Assembly (NCBI RefSeq): GCF_037975245.1
Contig: NC_092568.1
Coordinates: forward strand, 29,169,501-29,233,500
DNA: 64,000 bases
From: Apostichopus japonicus
Lineage: Eukaryota > Echinodermata > Holothuroidea > Aspidochirotida > Stichopodidae
Direction: 5' to 3'
In this document: positions 59,231 to 64,000 of the stretch, piece by piece
Position numbering within the stretch: the first letter of the stretch is position 1
Layout: every line of letters begins with the position of its first letter
Program-made: the position numbers and the translations under genes
The notes under the pieces: generated by a model
The model's input: only the letters and a program-made list of their open reading frames with translations
What the model was told of the DNA's origin: nothing
The model's database searches: none

Positions 59231-59596
59231 AATAAACTACGATATATGTCGACAACCAATTAACCAAAAAATACAAAATATCTAAAGAAAAAAAAAACAG
59301 ACTTCCGATTAGAACTATAATGTGTGTAGACTGATAAAAGGTTTTGAACACGCTTATGTTAATCTATGTTAATCCTTTGTTTGTATAAGTCTCTGTAAAT
59401 CAATTGTATTATCATGATTTTAAATTGATATTTCCTCAAAACCATTATTCAGTACAAAGACCAAGCATGCAGTTTTCTATTTTTTCTTTCTGTTTTCTCA
59501 TTGAGTAAAGGATATAAAGAAGGCTGGCTAGACATTTGTCGACACCCAATAAAATCTTATACACTTGTTGTTCGGTAACTATCCAGTCCCAATAAA
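59231..59596 (+). promoter_or_regulatory. candidate poly(A) signals of the aquaporin gene
   Basis: AATAAA occurs at 59231-59236, 59549-59554 and 59591-59596 after the stop codon at 59146. The last two are close together and followed by AT-rich DNA. Which is used cannot be told. Confidence 0.4.
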
Positions 59597-60541
59597 CTGA
59601 AACGCTTTTGGATAAAAAAAAAAATATTCAAAAATTAAATGTATCAAAATACCAAAGACGCCTTATGGAGGTCGAAACATTTGGCAGCTGGTGACCATTT
59701 ACATCGTTCTAGCATATTGTGTTATGAATATCATATCACTATAATGACGAAATACAGACTGCGGTAAAATATCAGTCAAGTTTTTTTATTAAACAAATAT
59801 GGAGAAATCATTTGCATTTTTTTCTTTATTGTATCACAATGAAAGGGTAATGTAATGCACTGTTTATTCAAAACGTGGTATGTTTTGGGGGGCTTGGAAC
59901 ATGACAAACGATACCAATTTAGGTAATATTATTAATCATGTGTATACTTTAAACATGCATTTTTTCACTTTCATTTCTTATTTTTACGGCTTCTACTTTG
60001 AACTAGCGACAACTTAAGTGTTAGTCTTTGTTAACTGTCGGTAACTACTATATTAAAGCTATTTAGGTTCTTCTTTTATTCGTTTTATTGCTTGCATACT
60101 GCTGCTTACTATAAAAAAAACTGCGTTATATCTAAGTTAGATTAATATGAATTTTAATCACCTATATCTGATTACAATATAACCGTACGTAGTGACATAC
60201 AGAGTCATTACAAAATTTGTTTTCAGGATGGGTATATACTACTCTTGATGTTAAGGTCAGCATTTGTATGATTGTCATTTAAAAGGCTTGTGGTCGGTTC
60301 TGTTGGGTGGTGTAGGTGGGAAACCCGAGTTGAAATCAAAGTCATTCATTTCCACAGTGCATGGAAACTTGTGGAGAGTTGTGGGATTGTGCAGCATCCT
60401 GCTATGATTGTGTCAGGCAAGTTAGTCAGATTTAAAGAGATACTGTTCATAAGGGTTGTTTCCATCAACAATCGCACCATCTCTTACGAGCATTAAATTT
60501 TCCTCGATGTTTGCTGGAAGTTGATTCTTGTTTCTCTTTCA
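59597..60541. other. no feature seen
   Basis: AT-rich DNA downstream of the aquaporin gene with poly-A runs near 59617 and 60113. No supported gene. Confidence 0.6.
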
Positions 60542-60765
60542 TAACTCCAAAGAGTGAAAGTTCACTCTTTGATTGTGTCCAGGATATCCAGTTGTTAGAG
60601 ACGTGAATGTTATGTGTATTGATAAGTGATTACACATCAATTTATAGGTCTAAAACGAGTGAGTGCTTCGTTCGTTTTCAGACGACTGAAAAGTCTGAAA
60701 TAACTCCTCTAAAGAGGAATCATTGTGGACACTCTAGATGAGTGAATTCTCACTCTTTGGAGTTA
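60542..60765. mobile_element. 224-bp miniature inverted-repeat element
   Basis: The left end TAACTCCAAAGAGTGAAAG and the complement of the right end TCTCACTCTTTGGAGTTA are inverted repeats. Each end itself contains a small palindrome (AAGAGTGAAAGTTCACTCTT at the left). The target duplication is not clear. It has no coding capacity. Confidence 0.75.
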
Positions 60766-62589
60766 AGGGTTTTTTTTTGTTACTTTATTTAGAGAAATAT
60801 CATCTCAGATAAAGAATCACTCATCTCGATTCACGATTATTCACAACAGACACCTACTCAGTGTATGAAATATATATCCTAGAAATTATGTAAACCACAG
60901 AGCTTATTAAAAGAGAAATAATCTTATCTTCATGTTACAATAAAATCCTTCCTTAATAATTCATTTTATATCACTGCTTTGTAATAAAAAATATTTAGCA
61001 AGAAAAAGAAGCGATGTTATGTACTTTGTGTTCTCATTTCTTTATTGCTTCACTTTTTCATCTCAAACTTAATAACTGAAAATAACCAGAAATCATACAT
61101 GAAGGTAAGCCATACATGTTAATATTCATGACCTGCACACCAAAATGAAGAGGGATTATCTTTTGACAAATGCAGGAAAATATAAAGGAAGGTACCAGGA
61201 ATCAGTTATCATGTTGATAAAGGATATTTAGTGACATAGTATCAGCATAGATACATGCATGAATATTCATGAGGTGAAATTTTATGATCTTATATAGCAT
61301 GTATCTATATAATTACATTGTATTATCCAAGTACATGTATACACATAATTAGACATACAGACATACTTTTTCAGAGATATCTGATTAAGAATTCTATCGT
61401 CACTGATTAATATTCATGATATGCACACAAAAAACAACACGGTTGATTGTATGAATGTAGTGTGGCAAACCTAATATGCCAAGGATGAAACCATGGAACA
61501 TTTGGTTCTTGTCTTGTGTTTAAAAGCCATTTCTTGCAATTTGATGAATATTAATGACATTAACTTGGAGACGTCACGCAAATGTGCTTACTATGTACCA
61601 ACATCACCATACCAGTATGAACCAAATTTCACGTTTAGCCCCGCCCATTTATTAGTATTCATAGCATGGGAACCAAAACAATCACTCATCACGGGGCATC
61701 TACCTACCAAGTATGACATTGATTCAACATGTGGTTGTTGAGATATGTTGTTTACAAGTTGTTTTTGAGGATTTCTCATTAAGCCCCACCCAATCAGGAA
61801 TGTTAGAGGTAAAACTAGTTGTTGTAAAAGACAGGGAAAACGTACTCTCCAATTTCAAAATCATGATAAAAACAGTTAATTTGAATTATGTATTACAGCT
61901 TTGCAATAACTGTAACCAAAACAACCTTTAACTTTCGTCAGTGACGGTTACGCATACAACCTTGTTGCAGTTATGCTTTTTTTCAAAAATGTTCGATTTT
62001 ATCACTGATTTTCAACCAGATAGTGGATTGTTTATTTACACGTCCTCTTCTTATCCATGTTTAATACATTCTGAGGACAAATAAAGCTGAAGTGAAAGTA
62101 TTTTAATGGTAGACTAATTCACTCTTGTATAAATATTTCAGCTGCAAAAGTAACTTTGTTTAACAAACCACCCAAATTCAAATCTCTGACATGTGGCAAA
62201 GTTACGGCCTAACCTTTGAATGTTACAACACCAGTCAGACGCAATTGTGTTACAACTGTTCAACAATGTGAAATGCAATTCTCTCAGAATTCGGTTAACT
62301 GATTGCACTCCTACTACAATGGGCAACCATGGTTTATGTCTGTATTTGAAAAAAGAAAAATAAGAAAAGGAAAACGACATGTAGCAAGTCTTTATGAGAA
62401 CAGACCTACCTATACTGAGACTAATCGTCTGAATGTATTTCCTTTACTTTCCTTTCATTTATGTTTTTGCTGTTTTCTTCTTATTTTTTTCTCTCTCCTT
62501 TTTTTTCTTTCATTCTTTGACAAACGATCTTTCCAATATTATTGATTGCAATTAACCAAGAAGAGAAACAACTATTTACTTCTAACTTC
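60766..62589. other. non-coding, recurrent AATATTCATGA motif
   Basis: AATATTCATGA or close variants occur near 61123, 61261, 61408, 61546 and 61653, twice followed by CCTGCACAC or TATGCACAC. This may be an old dispersed or tandem repeat. No gene is supported. Confidence 0.5.
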
Positions 62590-63450
62590 GATATTCAATT
62601 CAATTACAAATATAAGACATTGGATCGAGAAAACTTGCATCAGAACATTCTAATGTAATTATTTCGACTGCAATTTGGTGGTACTATGTCAGAGAAATGC
62701 CCCGACTTTTAGGGAAACAAGAACATGTCACGCACTGACTAACTTTATTTGTGCGAAATTTGCAAAGACTCTCTCAAGTCAAGATAGTCCATTAAAAAAA
62801 TGTCTCTTTAACTTCTTAAAAGGCTCAAATATGACTTTTATTTGTGGAGTTATTTTTTTCGTTTTTCTCTAATATAATGATAGCTCACGGTTTCTAAAAG
62901 CAAATATGAACATAAAATCACAATTGGTTACCTAAAAGCTTGTCACATTAAGTATTGCCATCACTTTTCTACTTAATTAAGAAGTATTTATAGGCATCTG
63001 AAAACATTTCATGTTGCTTTATTTCACCAAGAATGAAGAAAATTAGATATCAACTTGCAATCCGTGGACCAAGAAACTAAAATATCTAAATACATACGTA
63101 AATATTTGACTGTGATTTGGTAGTACTGAGTTTGACAAATGTCTCTGACATTTACAAACAAAAACACATCCCACACACAGACCGACTAACATGCTTCTAG
63201 ATTTGCAAAAACATTCTTAAGTCAAGTTATTTCATTTAAAAACGAAAAAAAAATCTTCTCTCCAAATGATAATTGCTAAAGTAATGATGGATCACGGTTT
63301 CATTTTGACGGTTATGAATTTAAATTTGAGCAGGAATACCCTCATTAAAGATGACAATAATAAAAAAATATCAAAAAAAAAAAAAAAAAACTGATTACCT
63401 ACTAAATGTCAATTTAGTTGTCACCGTATTCTCCTCATCTAATTAAGAAG
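62590..63450. repeat. diverged two-copy tandem duplication (~450-465 bp period)
   Basis: Ordered matches are: GACTGCAATTTGGTGGTACT (62668) with GACTGTGATTTGGTAGTACT (63110), then TTGCAAAGACTCTCTCAAGTCAAG with TTGCAAAAACATTCTTAAGTCAAG-type text, then CTCACGGTTTC with ATCACGGTTTC, then CTTAATTAAGAAG with TCTAATTAAGAAG. It is non-coding. Confidence 0.7.
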
Positions 63451-64000
63451 AGATAATGGATCCCCAGGATAATTTATTTGTTAATTTATCATCCACCAAA
63501 ACAATGACTGACAGAAGTAGACATTAACTTTAATAGATTACAAACGAAATTATTGATCATAAACTCTAACTCTGTGGAGCACAATTTTTGATTTCGTAAT
63601 GGAGTAAATATTGACTTATTTTGCTAATTACGAGACGCCAAATGATAGCAAACTCATGGATTTCTCTCACACATCTAAATAAATATTGTCAAAATATCAG
63701 GGTATAATTTAGTGCTTAAATATATTTTTTTTGGAGCAATTCTTCATGGATTATAAAATTATGTCAATCATAAAAAAAATTAAAAATAGCAAAGTTTTGG
63801 TTGACATAAACTGCTAGACATATTTGCACTTGTGTAGCAAGTAATGATAACTAGTATTGGTCCCAAAGTTTGGCATGCTAAAAAAAATGGCTTAAAAAAG
63901 CTTTCAAGAATTACTCCCCTGGAGGGTCTGACCACCCAAACGATGCCCTCATATTAATGAGCGATTAATTAGATAATTAACTGTGTCAGTGAGAACAAAC
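63451..64000. other. no feature seen
   Basis: AT-rich sequence with no open frame, RNA gene or clear repeat. Confidence 0.6.

Overview
The window is metazoan nuclear DNA: introns with GT-AG borders, polymerase III tRNA genes with split promoters, and several classes of eukaryotic transposon. The mix (Penelope-like and CR1-like retroelements, a Ginger-type DNA transposon, hAT-like miniature elements, an AQP8-type aquaporin, a non-LTR tail ending in a TTA microsatellite) suggests a marine invertebrate, perhaps an echinoderm. That is an inference; no marker gene fixes the taxon.

Layout. 1-11.6 kb: AT-rich, no convincing gene, strikingly rich in TACTGTA/TACAGTA. 11.6-22.8 kb: a four-level nest of mobile elements. 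A CR1-like reverse transcriptase gene is split by a 10-kb terminal-inverted-repeat (TIR) element. That element contains a Penelope-like element (PLE), which is split by a hAT-like element, which is itself split by a Ginger-type integrase transposon. Each of the three splits is supported by matching target-site duplications (TSDs), and the two host reading frames resume across the gaps. 22.8-26.5 kb: first tRNA-Val genes and another TIR element with a 5-bp TSD. 26.5-52.4 kb: two tandem copies of a ~13-kb segment, each carrying tRNA-Val genes (TAC and AAC anticodons, all on the minus strand), tRNA relics and U2-snRNA-like sequences. The duplication borders coincide with tRNA-Val genes, which points to unequal crossing-over between them. 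52.6-59.15 kb: a five-exon AQP8-like aquaporin gene on the plus strand with NPC and NPV in place of the two NPA boxes. 59.2-64 kb: non-coding, with a miniature inverted-repeat element and diverged local duplications.

The most informative signals are: (i) the tRNA-bounded duplication with a chimeric junction tRNA lacking a nearby terminator and a tRNA scar at the far border; (ii) hammerhead-ribozyme-like motifs, one downstream of the PLE reverse transcriptase and others in small mobile units, one of which is a 187-bp insertion with an 11-bp TSD present in only one duplicate; (iii) many transposons whose empty sites can be read directly in the sister copy; (iv) the aberrant aquaporin pore motifs. 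All comparisons were made by eye, so identities and counts are approximate.
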